Shown piece after piece: positions 1-9,071 of a stretch of DNA of 64,000 nucleotides (position 1 is the first letter of the stretch; every line of letters begins with the position of its first letter). The stretch is from Thalassobaculum sp. OXR-137 (GTDB lineage Bacteria > Pseudomonadota > Alphaproteobacteria > Thalassobaculales > Thalassobaculaceae), in assembly GCF_034377285.1 (NCBI RefSeq), contig NZ_CP139715.1, positions 1,302,001 through 1,366,000 of the forward strand, read 5' to 3'. The notes beneath the pieces were generated by a model. That model was given only the letters and a program-made list of their open reading frames with translations. It did not search any database and was not told the DNA's origin. The position numbers and the translations under genes are program-made.

Positions 1-139
1 CCATGCCCATGGAGACCATCTGCAGCAGGCGGTCGGCCGGGCGCTTGAAGATCGAGAAGGCCTTGGAGACGTTCTCGATGACGATGGCCGGCTCGCCGGC
101 CCGCCGCTCGGCGCCGGACGGGGATGCGTCAGACGACAT
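1..139 (-). CDS. ABC transporter ATP-binding protein, polysaccharide export type (N-terminal fragment)
   Basis: Only the first ~46 codons lie in the window; the gene runs off the left edge. The ATG at 139-137 overlaps the end of the upstream permease gene by 11 bp, which is typical of translational coupling. The visible residues (AIVIENVSKAFSIFKRP from about position 19) match the start of the nucleotide-binding subunit of Wzm/Wzt-type O-antigen or capsule exporters, where the first beta strand leads into a short insert ending with LLQM. Walker motifs lie outside the window, so the call rests on this N-terminus and on the partner permease. Confidence 0.75.
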   Translation of the reverse strand, partial: MSSDASPSGAERRAGEPAIVIENVSKAFSIFKRPADRLLQMVSMGM

Positions 140-959
140 CGGCGAAGCCCTTCTTGGTGCGCTGGAACCAGAACGCGCCGAGCCACAGGAAGACCGCCGA
201 CACCGCGGTGTAGATGCCGAGATGCTCCAGGTCGGGGGTCACGCCCCACAGGGCGAGGTCGCGGGTGGCGTGAACCGGCACCGACAGCGGGTTGAACCAG
301 ATCAGGGTCTTCAGGAAATCCGGCAGGGTCTCGGGCGGAAACAGGATCGGGCTGCCGAACAGCAGGACCGTCGACAGGATGCCGACCACGTGGCCGATAT
401 CCCGCAGGAACACGCCCAGCGAGGCCAGAATCCAGGAAATGCCGACGACCACGGCGAAGAACGGGATCCACACCAGCGGCACCAGCAGGACCGTCGGCGG
501 GACGGTGCCGTTGTAGAACAGGATCGCCGCGACCAGGATCACGAAGTTGAAGCCCAGGGTCACCGCCGCCGATCCGGTCGCCACCAGCGACAGCATCTCC
601 AGCGGAAAGACCACCTTCTTCACGAAGTTCACGTTCTCCAGCACCAGCACGGGCGAGCGCGTGATCACCTCGGTGATGAAGAAATGCAGCATCAGGCCGG
701 AAAACAGGATGATGCCGTAATTGTACTCCACGTCCGGCACCCGGGAGGGGAAGCGGACCTTCAGGATCGTGCTGAACACATAGGCGTAGATCACGAAGGT
801 CATCAGCGGGGTCAGCAGCGCCCAGACCATGCCCAGGGCCGACTTCCGGTAGCGCGACAGGATATCGCGGCGCACCAGTTGGCGCAGGATCAGGCGGTGG
901 GTGGCCAGGGAGCGGCAGATATCCGCGGGCGTGGTGAGGAATCGGGGAGTTGGCGTCAT
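129..959 (-). CDS. ABC-2 type polysaccharide/polyol-phosphate export permease (Wzm-like)
   Basis: A 276-residue integral membrane protein with about six hydrophobic segments. The N-terminal amphipathic stretch (LRQLVRRDILSRYRKSALG, about residues 25-43) followed by WALLTPL is the signature of ABC-2 family exporters of lipid-linked O-antigen, teichoic acid or capsule. The PILFPPETLP loop near residue 205 and the WFNPLSVPVHATRD segment are also typical. It would form the inner-membrane channel with the ATPase that overlaps its 3' end. Substrate cannot be told from sequence. No clear ribosome binding site precedes the chosen ATG. Confidence 0.88.
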   Translation of the reverse strand: MTPTPRFLTTPADICRSLATHRLILRQLVRRDILSRYRKSALGMVWALLTPLMTFVIYAYVFSTILKVRFPSRVPDVEYNYGIILFSGLMLHFFITEVITRSPVLVLENVNFVKKVVFPLEMLSLVATGSAAVTLGFNFVILVAAILFYNGTVPPTVLLVPLVWIPFFAVVVGISWILASLGVFLRDIGHVVGILSTVLLFGSPILFPPETLPDFLKTLIWFNPLSVPVHATRDLALWGVTPDLEHLGIYTAVSAVFLWLGAFWFQRTKKGFADVV

Positions 960-1096
960 CGAGTTCGCGTCACGGGCTCCGGCCGGTCAGCCGGCGGCTG
1001 CGCGAGCGGGCCGTCGACACTGCGCGCGGTTTAACCGATCGGTCGGGGGATGGCAATTGCGGCCCATGCCCGCGCCCTGCCGGCCGACGGTTCCGG

Positions 1097-1966
1097 TTAC
1101 CGCGTGGGGACCGGCTTTTCGGAATGGTAGTCGTAGAAGCCGCGCAGGGTCTTGCGACCGAGCCAGCCGGCCTCGACGTATTTCACCAGCAGCGGACAGG
1201 GCTGGTACTTCGAGTCCGCCAGGCCCGTGTGCAGCGAATGCATGATCGCGAGGCAGGTATCCAGTCCGATGAAGTCGGCCAGTTCCAGCGGCCCCATCGG
1301 GTGGTTGGCGCCGAGCTTCATGGCGGTGTCGATGCCCTCCACCGAGCCGACGCCGGCATACAGCGTGTAGATCGCCTCGTTGATCATTGGCATCAGGATG
1401 CGGTTCACGATGAAGGCGGGGAAATCCTCCGCCACGCTGACCGTCTTGCCGAGGGACAGGGCAAGCTTGCGGACCGCGTCGAAGGTCGGCTGCTCGGTCT
1501 GGATCGCCCGGATCAGCTCGACGAGCTGCATCACCGGGACCGGATTCATGAAATGCATGCCGACGAACTTGCCGGGCCGGTCGGTGGCGGCGGCGAGCCG
1601 GGTGATGGAGATCGACGAGGTGTTGGTGGCGATGATCGCGTCGGGCGAGAGGTGCGGGACCAGGGACTTCAGGACGTCGCGCTTGACCTCCTCGTCCTCA
1701 CTGGCGGCCTCGATCACCAGGTCGCAGTCGCCGAACAGGGCGAAGTCGTTGCCGGTCACGATGCGCTGCTGCGCGATCTCCGCCGCCTCGACGGACAGGC
1801 GGCCGCGGGCGACCTGACGGGCGATGTTGTTCTCGATGGTCTCCAGGGACGCGGCGATGACCTCGTCCTTGACGTCGATCATGCGCACGTCATACCCGGC
1901 CACCGCGCAGATCTGCGCGATCCCGGTACCCATCTGACCAGCACCTATGATGCCGATCCGTTCCAT
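1097..1966 (-). CDS. hbd: 3-hydroxybutyryl-CoA / 3-hydroxyacyl-CoA dehydrogenase
   Basis: A 289-residue NAD(P)-dependent dehydrogenase that would oxidise or reduce the 3-hydroxy group of short-chain acyl-CoA (butanoate or PHB metabolism, beta-oxidation). It begins with a Rossmann nucleotide-binding motif (GIIGAGQMGTG, residues 5-15). The catalytic His region GMHFMNPVP sits near residue 137, and the C-terminal dimerisation domain carries NHPMGPLELADFIGLDT. Length equals the usual single-domain form. It lies 79 bp downstream of etfA on the same strand, so the dehydrogenase and its electron carrier are probably co-expressed. A GC-rich hairpin sits between them. Confidence 0.93.
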   Translation of the reverse strand: MERIGIIGAGQMGTGIAQICAVAGYDVRMIDVKDEVIAASLETIENNIARQVARGRLSVEAAEIAQQRIVTGNDFALFGDCDLVIEAASEDEEVKRDVLKSLVPHLSPDAIIATNTSSISITRLAAATDRPGKFVGMHFMNPVPVMQLVELIRAIQTEQPTFDAVRKLALSLGKTVSVAEDFPAFIVNRILMPMINEAIYTLYAGVGSVEGIDTAMKLGANHPMGPLELADFIGLDTCLAIMHSLHTGLADSKYQPCPLLVKYVEAGWLGRKTLRGFYDYHSEKPVPTR

Positions 1967-1995
1967 GACCCCTCCGGGCGCCCCATCGGGCGTAT

Positions 1996-2038
1996 CCGGC
2001 CCCCGCGCCTTGCCGTGGCGGCTGCGCGCGGGGGCCGG
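1996..2038. other. GC-rich intercistronic hairpin between etfA and hbd
   Basis: Perfect 13-bp inverted repeat with arms at 1996-2008 (CCGGCCCCCGCGC) and 2026-2038, separated by 17 nt. No T-run follows on the minus strand, so it is not a standard intrinsic terminator. It may stabilise mRNA ends or tune expression of hbd relative to etfBA. Function is inferred only. Confidence 0.5.
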
Positions 2039-2045
2039 GTGATGG

Positions 2046-2984
2046 TCAGGCCTTGTCCAGAGCCTCGCTGAGCTCCGGCACGGCCTTGAAGAGATCCGCC
2101 ACCAGGCCGTAATCGGCGACCTGGAAGATCGGAGCCTCCTCGTCCTTGTTGATGGCGACGATGACCTTGCTGTCCTTCATGCCGGCCAGGTGCTGGATGG
2201 CACCGGAGATCCCGACCGCGATGTACAGGTCGGGCGCCACCACCTTGCCGGTCTGGCCGACCTGGTAGTCGTTCGGCACGAAGCCGGCATCGACCGCCGC
2301 GCGCGAGGCGCCGACGGCGGCCCCGAGCTTGTCGGCGATCTCTTCCAGCATCTTGAAGTTCTCGCCGTTCTGCATGCCGCGGCCGCCGGAGATGACGATC
2401 TTGGCGGAGGTCAGCTCCGGACGGTCGGACTTCGAGAGTTCCTGGCCGACGAAGCTGGACAGGCCCTTGTCGCCTTCCGCGCTGCCGTCCTCGACGCTGG
2501 CCGAACCGCCTTCCGCGGCGGCCGGGTCGAAGTTGGTGCCGCGCACGGTCACCACCTTGGTGGCGTCCGAGGACTTCACCGTCGCCAGCGCGTTGCCGGC
2601 ATAGATCGGCCGCACGAAGGTGTCGGCGTCGACGACCTCGATGATGTCCGACACCTGCGCGACGTCGAGCAGGGCGGCCACGCGCGGCATGATGTTCTTG
2701 CCGACGGTGGTCGCGGTCGCCAGCACGTGGCTGTGACCCTCGGCCAGCTTGGCGATCAGCGGCGCCAGGTTCTCGGCCAGCGTGTGCGCGTATTCCGCAC
2801 TGTCGACCTTGATGACCTTGGAGACGCCGTCGACCTTGGCGGCGGCCTGGGCGGCGCCGTCGCAGCCGGAACCGGCGATCAGGGCGACCACGTCGCCGCC
2901 GATCTGCGTGGCGGCGGTGACCGCGTGCAGGCTGGCGGGCGAAATGGCGTCGTTGGTGTGTTCGAAGAAGATCAGCGTGCTCAT
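2046..2984 (-). CDS. etfA: electron transfer flavoprotein subunit alpha
   Basis: A 312-residue FAD-binding ETF alpha subunit. It carries electrons from acyl-CoA dehydrogenases to ETF:ubiquinone oxidoreductase. The C-terminal FAD domain shows the family motif: [17 protein letters not shown] at about 254-270, followed by [20 protein letters not shown]. The SGGRGM segment (about 198) begins the FAD domain. It follows etfB by 2 bp, so the pair is translationally coupled. Standard length, no oddities. Confidence 0.97.
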   Translation of the reverse strand: MSTLIFFEHTNDAISPASLHAVTAATQIGGDVVALIAGSGCDGAAQAAAKVDGVSKVIKVDSAEYAHTLAENLAPLIAKLAEGHSHVLATATTVGKNIMPRVAALLDVAQVSDIIEVVDADTFVRPIYAGNALATVKSSDATKVVTVRGTNFDPAAAEGGSASVEDGSAEGDKGLSSFVGQELSKSDRPELTSAKIVISGGRGMQNGENFKMLEEIADKLGAAVGASRAAVDAGFVPNDYQVGQTGKVVAPDLYIAVGISGAIQHLAGMKDSKVIVAINKDEEAPIFQVADYGLVADLFKAVPELSEALDKA

Positions 2985-2986
2985 GA

Positions 2987-3736
2987 TCAGATCACCTTCG
3001 CTTCGTTCTTCAGCTTCGAGACCAGCTCGGCGATGTCGGCGACCTTGGCGCCGCCTTCGCGCTTCGGCGGCTCGACGACCTTCACCGTCTGCAGGCGCGG
3101 CGCCGGATCGACACCGAGATCCGACGGGCTCATCTGCTCGATCGGCTTCTTCTTCGCCTTCATGATGTTCGGCAGCGAGGCGTAGCGCGGCTCGTTCAGG
3201 CGCAGGTCCGTGGTGACGATCGCCGGGGCCTTGACCTTGATGGTCTCAAGACCGCCATCGACCTCGCGGGTGACCGTGAGGTCGCCGTCGCCGAGTTCGA
3301 TCTTGGAGGCGAAGGTCGCCTGGCTCCAGCCCAGCAGCGCGGAGAGCATCTGGCCGGTCTGGTTGCAGTCGTCGTCGATCGCCTGCTTGCCGAGGATGCA
3401 GAGATCCGGGCTTTCCTTCTCCACGATGCTCTTCAGCATCTTGGCGACGGCCAGCGGCTCGACCTCGCCGTCATGGACGACGTGGATGCCGCGGTCGGCG
3501 CCCATGGCGAGCGCGGTGCGGATCGTTTCCTGAGCCTGGGTCGGGCCGATGGAAACGGCGATGACCTCGGTGGCCGTGCCGGCTTCCTTCAGACGGATCG
3601 CCTGTTCAACGGCGATCTCGTCGAACGGGTTCATCGACATTTTCACATTGGCGAGCTCGACACCGCTTTGGTCGGCCTTGACGCGGACCTTAACGTTGTA
3701 GTCGATCACCCGCTTGACGGGGACGAGTACCTTCAT
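2987..3736 (-). CDS. etfB: electron transfer flavoprotein subunit beta
   Basis: A 249-residue ETF beta subunit, the AMP-binding partner of EtfA. The opening [20 protein letters not shown] and the segment [21 protein letters not shown] are diagnostic. The family signature around [20 protein letters not shown] is present near residue 155. First gene of the etfB-etfA-hbd cluster. Start ATG at 3736 has an upstream GAGGGAGCC that can serve as ribosome binding site. A 10-bp inverted repeat lies about 40 bp upstream. Confidence 0.97.
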   Translation of the reverse strand: MKVLVPVKRVIDYNVKVRVKADQSGVELANVKMSMNPFDEIAVEQAIRLKEAGTATEVIAVSIGPTQAQETIRTALAMGADRGIHVVHDGEVEPLAVAKMLKSIVEKESPDLCILGKQAIDDDCNQTGQMLSALLGWSQATFASKIELGDGDLTVTREVDGGLETIKVKAPAIVTTDLRLNEPRYASLPNIMKAKKKPIEQMSPSDLGVDPAPRLQTVKVVEPPKREGGAKVADIAELVSKLKNEAKVI

Positions 3737-3774
3737 GGCTCCCTCGAACGATTTCGGATCTGGCGGTCCTGTTA

Positions 3775-3825
3775 GACCGAGCGCCGTGATTTCGGGCGAC
3801 CCCGCTCTTTAGAAAGCGCTCGGTC
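3775..3825. promoter_or_regulatory. inverted repeat upstream of etfB
   Basis: Perfect 10-bp arms (GACCGAGCGC at 3775-3784 and its complement at 3816-3825) with a 31-nt loop, 39 bp upstream of the etfB start. It could be an operator or a leader hairpin of the etfBA-hbd transcript. No match to a named operator is claimed. Confidence 0.4.
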
Positions 3826-3908
3826 CCAAGTCAACCCGGCCCCCGCCTTGGACCGATGGAATTGCGTCGATTCGCGGCTCCGGGGCCGTCTGGTCCTATG
3901 CTTTCCCG

Positions 3909-4484
3909 TTATCGGTTCGCGCCGGGGACCCACAGCACGTCAGTCGCGCCCCGGTCGTTGACCCAGCGCGCCAGCACGAACAGATGGTCCGACAGCCGGT
4001 TCATGTATTTAACCACTTCGGGGCCGATCGGTTCCTGGGTGGCGGCCAGCGTGATCTCCCGCTCGGCCCGCCGGGCCACGGTGCGGGCCACGTGCAGATG
4101 CGCCGCTGTCGGCTTGCCGCCCGGCAGGATGAAGGAGTTCAGCGGCGCCAGCTCGGCGTTCATCGCGTCGATCTCCGCCTCCAGGCGGGCGACCTGCTCG
4201 GCGGTGATGCGCAGCGGCGGATATTTCGGGTTCTCCTCCTCCGGCGTGCAGAGGTCGGCGCCCAGGTCGAACAGGTCGTTCTGGATCCGCGCCAGCATGG
4301 CGTCGGCCGCCTCGCCGCCATCGGCGACCGCGGTCAGCCGGGCCACGCCGATCACGGCATTGGCCTCGTCGACGGTGCCGTAGGCGGTCGGCCGGGGCGA
4401 GTGCTTGGCGACACGGGTGCCGTCGCCCAGCGAGGTCTGCCCCGCATCGCCGCCGCGGGTATAGATCTTGGTGAGCTTCACCAT
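3909..4484 (-). CDS. cob(I)alamin/cob(I)yrinate a,c-diamide adenosyltransferase, PduO type
   Basis: A 191-residue trimeric ATP:corrinoid adenosyltransferase of the PduO family, making adenosylcobalamin. Family motifs are in order: TRGGDAGQTSLGDG (residues 9-22, ATP-binding), the YGTVDEANAVIG helix (about 35), FILPGG (about 117), then RTVARRAER and MNRLSDHLFVLARW near the C-terminus. It lies between a HIG1 protein gene and etfB on the same strand. Its link to acyl-CoA enzymes suggests supply of cofactor to B12-dependent mutases such as methylmalonyl-CoA mutase (inference). Confidence 0.94.
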   Translation of the reverse strand: MVKLTKIYTRGGDAGQTSLGDGTRVAKHSPRPTAYGTVDEANAVIGVARLTAVADGGEAADAMLARIQNDLFDLGADLCTPEEENPKYPPLRITAEQVARLEAEIDAMNAELAPLNSFILPGGKPTAAHLHVARTVARRAEREITLAATQEPIGPEVVKYMNRLSDHLFVLARWVNDRGATDVLWVPGANR

Positions 4485-4500
4485 GGAGCGCTGCGGTCCC

Positions 4501-4701
4501 TCAGCCTTTGCCGATCGCCGTGAGCAGCGCCATGAAGACGCAGATCGCGATGAACTGGAACAGGATGCGGTAGCGCATCATCTTGTTGGACCATTTGGCG
4601 TTGAAATCCCCGCCGCGGGCCATGGCGATGACGCCCCAGACCAGAGCGCCGACGGTGGCGGCCATGGCCAGAAGCATCATGATGAAAAGAATCGTGTTCA
4701 T
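4501..4701 (-). CDS. HIG1-domain twin-transmembrane small protein
   Basis: A 66-residue inner-membrane protein with two hydrophobic helices (about 3-24 and 46-64) joined by a basic loop. The loop GGDFNAKWSNKMMRYRILFQ matches the conserved HIG_1_N signature (N-K-x-SNK-xMR-xR-xxxQ). Bacterial members are small accessory proteins of unknown role; mitochondrial relatives bind cytochrome oxidase. It ends 16 bp before the adenosyltransferase start and is probably co-transcribed with it. Confidence 0.85.
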   Translation of the reverse strand: MNTILFIMMLLAMAATVGALVWGVIAMARGGDFNAKWSNKMMRYRILFQFIAICVFMALLTAIGKG

Positions 4702-4834
4702 CCCTGAGATATAACCGGTCCGAAGCGGGCTTCGATAGGGAAACCGACATTTCCGTGTGACGGATCGACGCGCGCGGGCGCGACCGGCAGGAGCGCTGCC
4801 CGGAACTTTGTTTGCGAAATGCCCATCGTCTTTG

Positions 4835-4850
4835 CGGATTAGTTAATCCG
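4835..4850. promoter_or_regulatory. palindrome in the intergenic region upstream of the chemoreceptor gene
   Basis: CGGATTAGTTAATCCG is a 7-bp arm palindrome with a 2-bp centre, about 80 bp upstream of the chemoreceptor start and 134 bp from the divergent HIG1 gene. Size and position suit a dimeric regulator site; no regulator is identified. Confidence 0.3.
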
Positions 4851-4929
4851 ATTTTAAGACGAGCACCGCATTTTTCCCTCTCCACGGCCGGTATCCGCCG
4901 GCGTGGGCACGCCCTATCGGAGGTAGAAG

Positions 4930-6879
4930 ATGTCGCGGCTTTCCGTTACGCAACGCATTACGGCGATCAGCCTGGTTGCCGTCACCGGCTTCCTGTTGAT
5001 CCTGGGCGTCGTCTTCTGGGCGCATGTCGAGCAGGTCCAGGTGACCGAGCGTCAGCAGCGCGCCACCCAGAAGCTCGCTCTGGTGGAGCGGGTCGCCGAG
5101 GGTTTTCTGAACGCCCGCCGGCGGGAGAAGGATTTTCTGCTTCGCCTGGACGACAAGTATATCGAGCAGCATGCTGGCGTGATCGCCGAGCTGCAGGAGA
5201 ACTTCGCCGCCCTCTCCGGCCTGGCCGACGGCAACGAGGCCGCACTCCTGGCCCAGCTCCGTGACCGGATCGCCGCCTACCAGTCGGAATTCGTCGGCCT
5301 CTCGAACGCGACCATCGCCCTTGGCCTGGACGAGTCACTGGGGCTGCAGGGAAGCCTGCGCTCGGCTGTCCACAACGCGGAGACGCTGATCGAGCAGCAC
5401 GCGACCGACGATCTCATGGTCAAGCTGCTGATGATGCGCCGCCACGAGAAGGACTTCATCCTGCGTCAGGATCCCAAATATATCGGTCGGCTCGACGAGC
5501 GGATCGCCGAGTTCACCGCTCTGCTGGACGGCAAGCCGGTTGAGGACAGCGTGAAGGCGGGCATCGTCGCCGCCCTGGCGACCTACCGTGCCGAGTTTGG
5601 CAGCTACGCCGCCGCAGTGCTGGCGAACGTCGAGAAGACGGAGGCCCTGTCGAAGGCCTTCGCCTCGGCCGAGCCGCTGATGGAAGAGCTGCGGGCCGGC
5701 ATCGAGGCGGATTACGAGACCGCTGTGGAGGAATTCGACCGGATCAGCCAGGAGGCGTTTCTTATTACCCTGGTGCTGATCATCCTGATCGCGTCGGCCT
5801 GTCTGGCGCTCGGCCTGGTCGTCGGGCGCTCGGTGTCGCGGCCGGTGACCACCCTCACCGACCGCATGCGGGCCCTGGCCGGCGGCGACAAGTCCATCGA
5901 GGTGCCGAATACCGCGGCGACCGACGAGATCGGCGACATGGCCCGCGCGGTTCTGGTGTTCAAGGAGAACATGATCCGCAACGAGGAGATGGCGGCCGAG
6001 CAGGAGGCCCAGCGGGCCGCCCGCGAGCGCCGCGGTCAGGCGATCGAAAAGATCACCGGCACGTTCGACAATCAGGTGCGCGAGATGCTGCAGGTGGTCG
6101 CCAGCGCCACCCACGAGCTCGACGCCTCGGCCCAGTCGATGATGCAGATTTCCCAGGAGACCACCAGTCAGGCCTCCCTGGTCGCCAGCGCCTCCCATGA
6201 GGCCTCGGCGAACGTCCAGACGGTCGCCACGGCGACCGAGGAACTGGGCGCGTCGATCAGCGAGATCGGCACCCGGGTCAGCGACAGCTCCCGCATGGCC
6301 GGCGAGGCCGAGGAGCAGGCCCGCGCCAGCAGCGAGGCGGTCACCAGCCTGGAGACCTCGGCGCAGGAGATCGGCCAGATCGTCACGCTGATCCAGGAGA
6401 TCGCCGAGCAGACCAACCTGCTCGCCCTGAACGCCACGATCGAGGCCGCCCGGGCGGGCGATGCGGGCAAGGGCTTTGCCGTGGTCGCCAGCGAGGTGAA
6501 GAGCCTCGCCACCCAGACTGCCAAGGCGACCGAGCAGATCGGCAACCAGATCACCCGCATCCAGCACGAGACCGGCCGCTCCGCCGGCGCCATCCGGGCC
6601 ATCGCCCAGACCGTGTCGCAGCTTCGCGAGACGGCCGCCGGCATCGCCGCGGCGGTGGAGGAGCAGTCCTCCGCCACCCAGGAGATCAGCCGCAGCGTCC
6701 AGGAAGCGGCGGTCGGCACCGAGAGCGTGTCGGAGAATATCGGCCGGGTCGATGCCGGCGCGCGGGAGACCGGCGCCTCCGCCCAGGAGGTGCAGGCGAC
6801 CAGCAGCGAACTCGCCCGACAGAGCGAGGCGCTGAGCAAGATGATCGCCGGCTTCCTCGACGAGGTCCGGGCCGCCTGA
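4930..6879 (+). CDS. methyl-accepting chemotaxis protein with HBM-type sensor domain
   Basis: A 649-residue transmembrane chemoreceptor. TM1 spans about 9-30 and TM2 about 278-301, enclosing a periplasmic helical domain. That domain has two similar motifs ([10 protein letters not shown] near 59 and [16 protein letters not shown] near 174), typical of the bimodular HBM sensor. A HAMP domain follows (about 300-355). The signalling tip [18 protein letters not shown] (about 491-508) is canonical. There is no C-terminal CheR-tethering pentapeptide. The start has a good GGAGGT ribosome binding site 9 bp upstream. It is a stand-alone gene, convergent with the cupin gene after a 9-bp gap. Ligand unknown. 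Confidence 0.95.
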   Translation: MSRLSVTQRITAISLVAVTGFLLILGVVFWAHVEQVQVTERQQRATQKLALVERVAEGFLNARRREKDFLLRLDDKYIEQHAGVIAELQENFAALSGLADGNEAALLAQLRDRIAAYQSEFVGLSNATIALGLDESLGLQGSLRSAVHNAETLIEQHATDDLMVKLLMMRRHEKDFILRQDPKYIGRLDERIAEFTALLDGKPVEDSVKAGIVAALATYRAEFGSYAAAVLANVEKTEALSKAFASAEPLMEELRAGIEADYETAVEEFDRISQEAFLITLVLIILIASACLALGLVVGRSVSRPVTTLTDRMRALAGGDKSIEVPNTAATDEIGDMARAVLVFKENMIRNEEMAAEQEAQRAARERRGQAIEKITGTFDNQVREMLQVVASATHELDASAQSMMQISQETTSQASLVASASHEASANVQTVATATEELGASISEIGTRVSDSSRMAGEAEEQARASSEAVTSLETSAQEIGQIVTLIQEIAEQTNLLALNATIEAARAGDAGKGFAVVASEVKSLATQTAKATEQIGNQITRIQHETGRSAGAIRAIAQTVSQLRETAAGIAAAVEEQSSATQEISRSVQEAAVGTESVSENIGRVDAGARETGASAQEVQATSSELARQSEALSKMIAGFLDEVRAA

Positions 6880-6888
6880 CCTTTCCGA

Positions 6889-7839
6889 TCAGTCCGAGAA
6901 GGCGAAGCCCATGGTGCGGGCGTAGTAGTGCAGCCCGCCGTCCTGGACGATCAGGAAGCGGGCGAGCCCGGCCCCGCCATTGTGGTGGCTGTGCACCTCG
7001 GCCGGCGGCGTGACCATGGTGGAGAACGGCGACCAGTCGATCCGGTGGCCGTCGATCATCGAGAAACAGCCCGGCCCGTCGACGCATAGGGTGATGGCGG
7101 CGGCGTTGTGCTTGTGCGGCCGCTGGTGGTGCCCCGGCGCCAGCGTGTTCATCGCCAGGGTCATCGACGGCATGGCGTTGCGGCTGTCCGCCGTGCGCTC
7201 GGAGGAGAAGATCAGCGCCACCCCGGCCGTGTTCTCGTCCGTCGGCATGTTGGTCAGGACCTCGATCTGCCGGGCGATCTCGTCCGCCGGATAGTGAACC
7301 GGATCGATCTGCGAGCTCTCCGCGCTCGGTGCGCGCAGCCCTTCGAAGGCCAGCACCGGCTCGTTGGTGACCACCCAGAGCACGGCCGCGGCGTCCCCGT
7401 CCGCCGTATGCGAGACCGCTTGGCCGCCTGGCAGAACCATCACGTCGCCCGGTCCCCAGGAGATCGTCTCGCTCCCGATCGTCGTCGTGCCGCTGCCGAC
7501 GATGGCGTAGATCACCTCGCCGCTGGCGATGAAAGCCGTCGTCACCGTGTCGCCCGCCGTCACCCGGATGTAGCGGGCCAGCACCAGGGGCGTGGTCGCG
7601 GGGAACGATCCGCCGAAGGCATCCGACTGATCCATCGCGAACAGACCGCTCGCCGCGTCCTCGGCGAAGGCGGCATCGCGTTCGGCGTCGAAGCGGGCGC
7701 GAGGGACCGACGGAAGCTTCAGGTTGAAGGCGTTGCCCGAGTTGAAGAACCGCGCCCGGCGTTGGGCGTCGGTGTCCGCCTGCATCGGCGGATCCCCGTC
7801 GAGAACGGCGGCGCTGGCGGGTTTCATCGCGGTCGACAT
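6889..7839 (-). CDS. cupin-domain (bicupin) protein
   Basis: A 316-residue protein with two cupin-like beta-barrel regions (about 85-165 and 215-310). The first contains GEVIYAIVGSGTTTIG and a GDVMVLPGG turn. The second has HHQRPHKHNA and HSHHNGG, giving several His for a metal site. This resembles bicupin dioxygenases of the gentisate family, but substrate is not clear. The ATG at 7839 was chosen because AGGAG lies 7 bp before it; a longer reading frame would overlap the upstream ArsR gene. It follows the ArsR gene on the same strand by 77 bp. Confidence 0.75.
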   Translation of the reverse strand: MSTAMKPASAAVLDGDPPMQADTDAQRRARFFNSGNAFNLKLPSVPRARFDAERDAAFAEDAASGLFAMDQSDAFGGSFPATTPLVLARYIRVTAGDTVTTAFIASGEVIYAIVGSGTTTIGSETISWGPGDVMVLPGGQAVSHTADGDAAAVLWVVTNEPVLAFEGLRAPSAESSQIDPVHYPADEIARQIEVLTNMPTDENTAGVALIFSSERTADSRNAMPSMTLAMNTLAPGHHQRPHKHNAAAITLCVDGPGCFSMIDGHRIDWSPFSTMVTPPAEVHSHHNGGAGLARFLIVQDGGLHYYARTMGFAFSD

Positions 7840-7916
7840 GGCGCTTCTCCTGGGCTGGTCCCGGTCTGCCCATGCTGACGGATGGGCGGGTGAGGCGCTA
7901 GAGACAGACTGTGCCG

Positions 7917-8612
7917 TCAGCCGATCCCGAATTGCTCGCGCAGGGCCTGCTGTCCCTTCGGCGTGATGCGCAGCGCCCGGCTGCCGGCGACCCGGGTGAC
8001 CCAGTGCTGCTCGAGGAAATGGGTGCACACCGCCGCTCCCAGCCGCCCGGCCAGATGCGGGCGCCGCTCGCTCCAGTCGAGGCAGGGGCGGCAGAGCGGG
8101 CGGCCGCCGCGCTTCGGTGGGCCGTCGACCGTGATGCCGAGCGCCGCCAGCCGGTCCAAGCCGTCGGGCGTGACGATGCCTGCTCCGTCGTCGAAGGCGA
8201 TGACGTCGCGGGCGACCAGCGCGTCGGTGACCGCCACGCCGAGCCCGCCGGCCAGATGGTCGTAGCAGGTCCGCGCCAGCCGCATCTGCGCATCGCGCGG
8301 GCCGGTCACCGGCTTGCGGACGGGCGACGGCAGGGTGATGGCGGCGATCCGCGCCACGCTCTCGATCAGGTCGGCCACCTCGGTGGAGGCGAGACGGTGG
8401 TAGCGATGACGCCCCTGGCGCTCGACCGCCAGCAGGTTGGCCTCGGCCAGCCGGGCGAGATGGCCGCTTGCGGTCTGCGGCGTGATCCCGGCCACCCCCG
8501 CCAGTTCGCCCGCGGTCAGGGCGCGGCCGTCCATCAGGGCATCGAGCATGGCCGCGCGGGCCGGCTCGCCGATCAGCAGGCCGATCTCCGCCATGCGGTT
8601 GGTGTTCACCAT
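7917..8612 (-). CDS. ArsR-family winged-helix transcriptional regulator
   Basis: A 231-residue protein whose N-terminal ~90 residues form a winged helix: a recognition helix (VAGITPQTASGHLARLAEANLL, from about 40) followed by a wing (VERQGRHRYHRLAS). The remaining ~130 residues carry several Cys and His (for example RPLCRPCLDW) and form an extended effector domain of the kind found in long ArsR-like regulators. GGAGG precedes the start. It is divergent from the NIPSNAP/ABM gene pair and upstream of the cupin gene, so it probably controls one or both (inference). Confidence 0.85.
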   Translation of the reverse strand: MVNTNRMAEIGLLIGEPARAAMLDALMDGRALTAGELAGVAGITPQTASGHLARLAEANLLAVERQGRHRYHRLASTEVADLIESVARIAAITLPSPVRKPVTGPRDAQMRLARTCYDHLAGGLGVAVTDALVARDVIAFDDGAGIVTPDGLDRLAALGITVDGPPKRGGRPLCRPCLDWSERRPHLAGRLGAAVCTHFLEQHWVTRVAGSRALRITPKGQQALREQFGIG

Positions 8613-8741
8613 GCGGGCCTCCGGGCCGGTGGACGATCGCTCCAGCCTACCCGCGGGGGCGGAACGACGCTACGGCGCGCACCGAAACATCCGGTCGGTC
8701 GGCTCGGGCATCTCTTCGGCATCGCAACCGAGGAGACCGCC

Positions 8742-9071
8742 ATGATCACCTGCGTCATCGAATACGAGATCGACCCCTACAAGCGGGCCGAGTTCGAGGC
8801 CTATTCCCGCGTCTGGGGCCAGGCGATCCCGCGCTCCGGCGCCGACCTGATCGGCTATTTCGCCCCGCACGAGGGGTCCGCCACCCGCGCCTACGGCATC
8901 TATTCGCTGGAGAACCTGGCGGCCTACGAGGCCTACCGCGCCCGGCTCGCGGCAGATCCCCTGGGTCGGGAGAACTACGAGTTCGCCAAGTCCGAGCGGT
9001 TCATCCTGAAGGAGAACCGGACCTTCCTCACCCTCGCGTCCGGCCCGCACGCGCCCTGGGTGACGCCGTGA
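8742..9071 (+). CDS. NIPSNAP-family protein
   Basis: A 109-residue ferredoxin-like alpha/beta-barrel protein. The opening MITCVIEYEIDPYKRAEFEAY and the motif GYFAPHEGSATRAYGIYSLENLAAYEAYRA are typical of bacterial NIPSNAP proteins, which are small dimers of mostly unknown function. The ATG at 8742 has GAGGAGA upstream. It overlaps the next gene by 4 bp (GTGA) and both are divergent from the ArsR regulator. A possible role is in oxidation or tailoring of a small aromatic or lipid, as inferred from the partner. Confidence 0.85.
   Translation: MITCVIEYEIDPYKRAEFEAYSRVWGQAIPRSGADLIGYFAPHEGSATRAYGIYSLENLAAYEAYRARLAADPLGRENYEFAKSERFILKENRTFLTLASGPHAPWVTP

Noticed and set aside
3-1034. Long plus-strand reading frame over the ABC permease and its flanks
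   Set aside because: Composition is antisense low-complexity (Gln/Arg/Asp-rich) opposite a clear permease gene; no motif or ribosome binding site.
950-2071. 373-residue plus-strand frame over hbd
   Set aside because: Antisense shadow of the dehydrogenase in a GC-rich genome; no family features.
5335-6567. 410-residue minus-strand frame inside the chemoreceptor gene
   Set aside because: Antisense to the conserved signalling domain; the chemoreceptor is certain.
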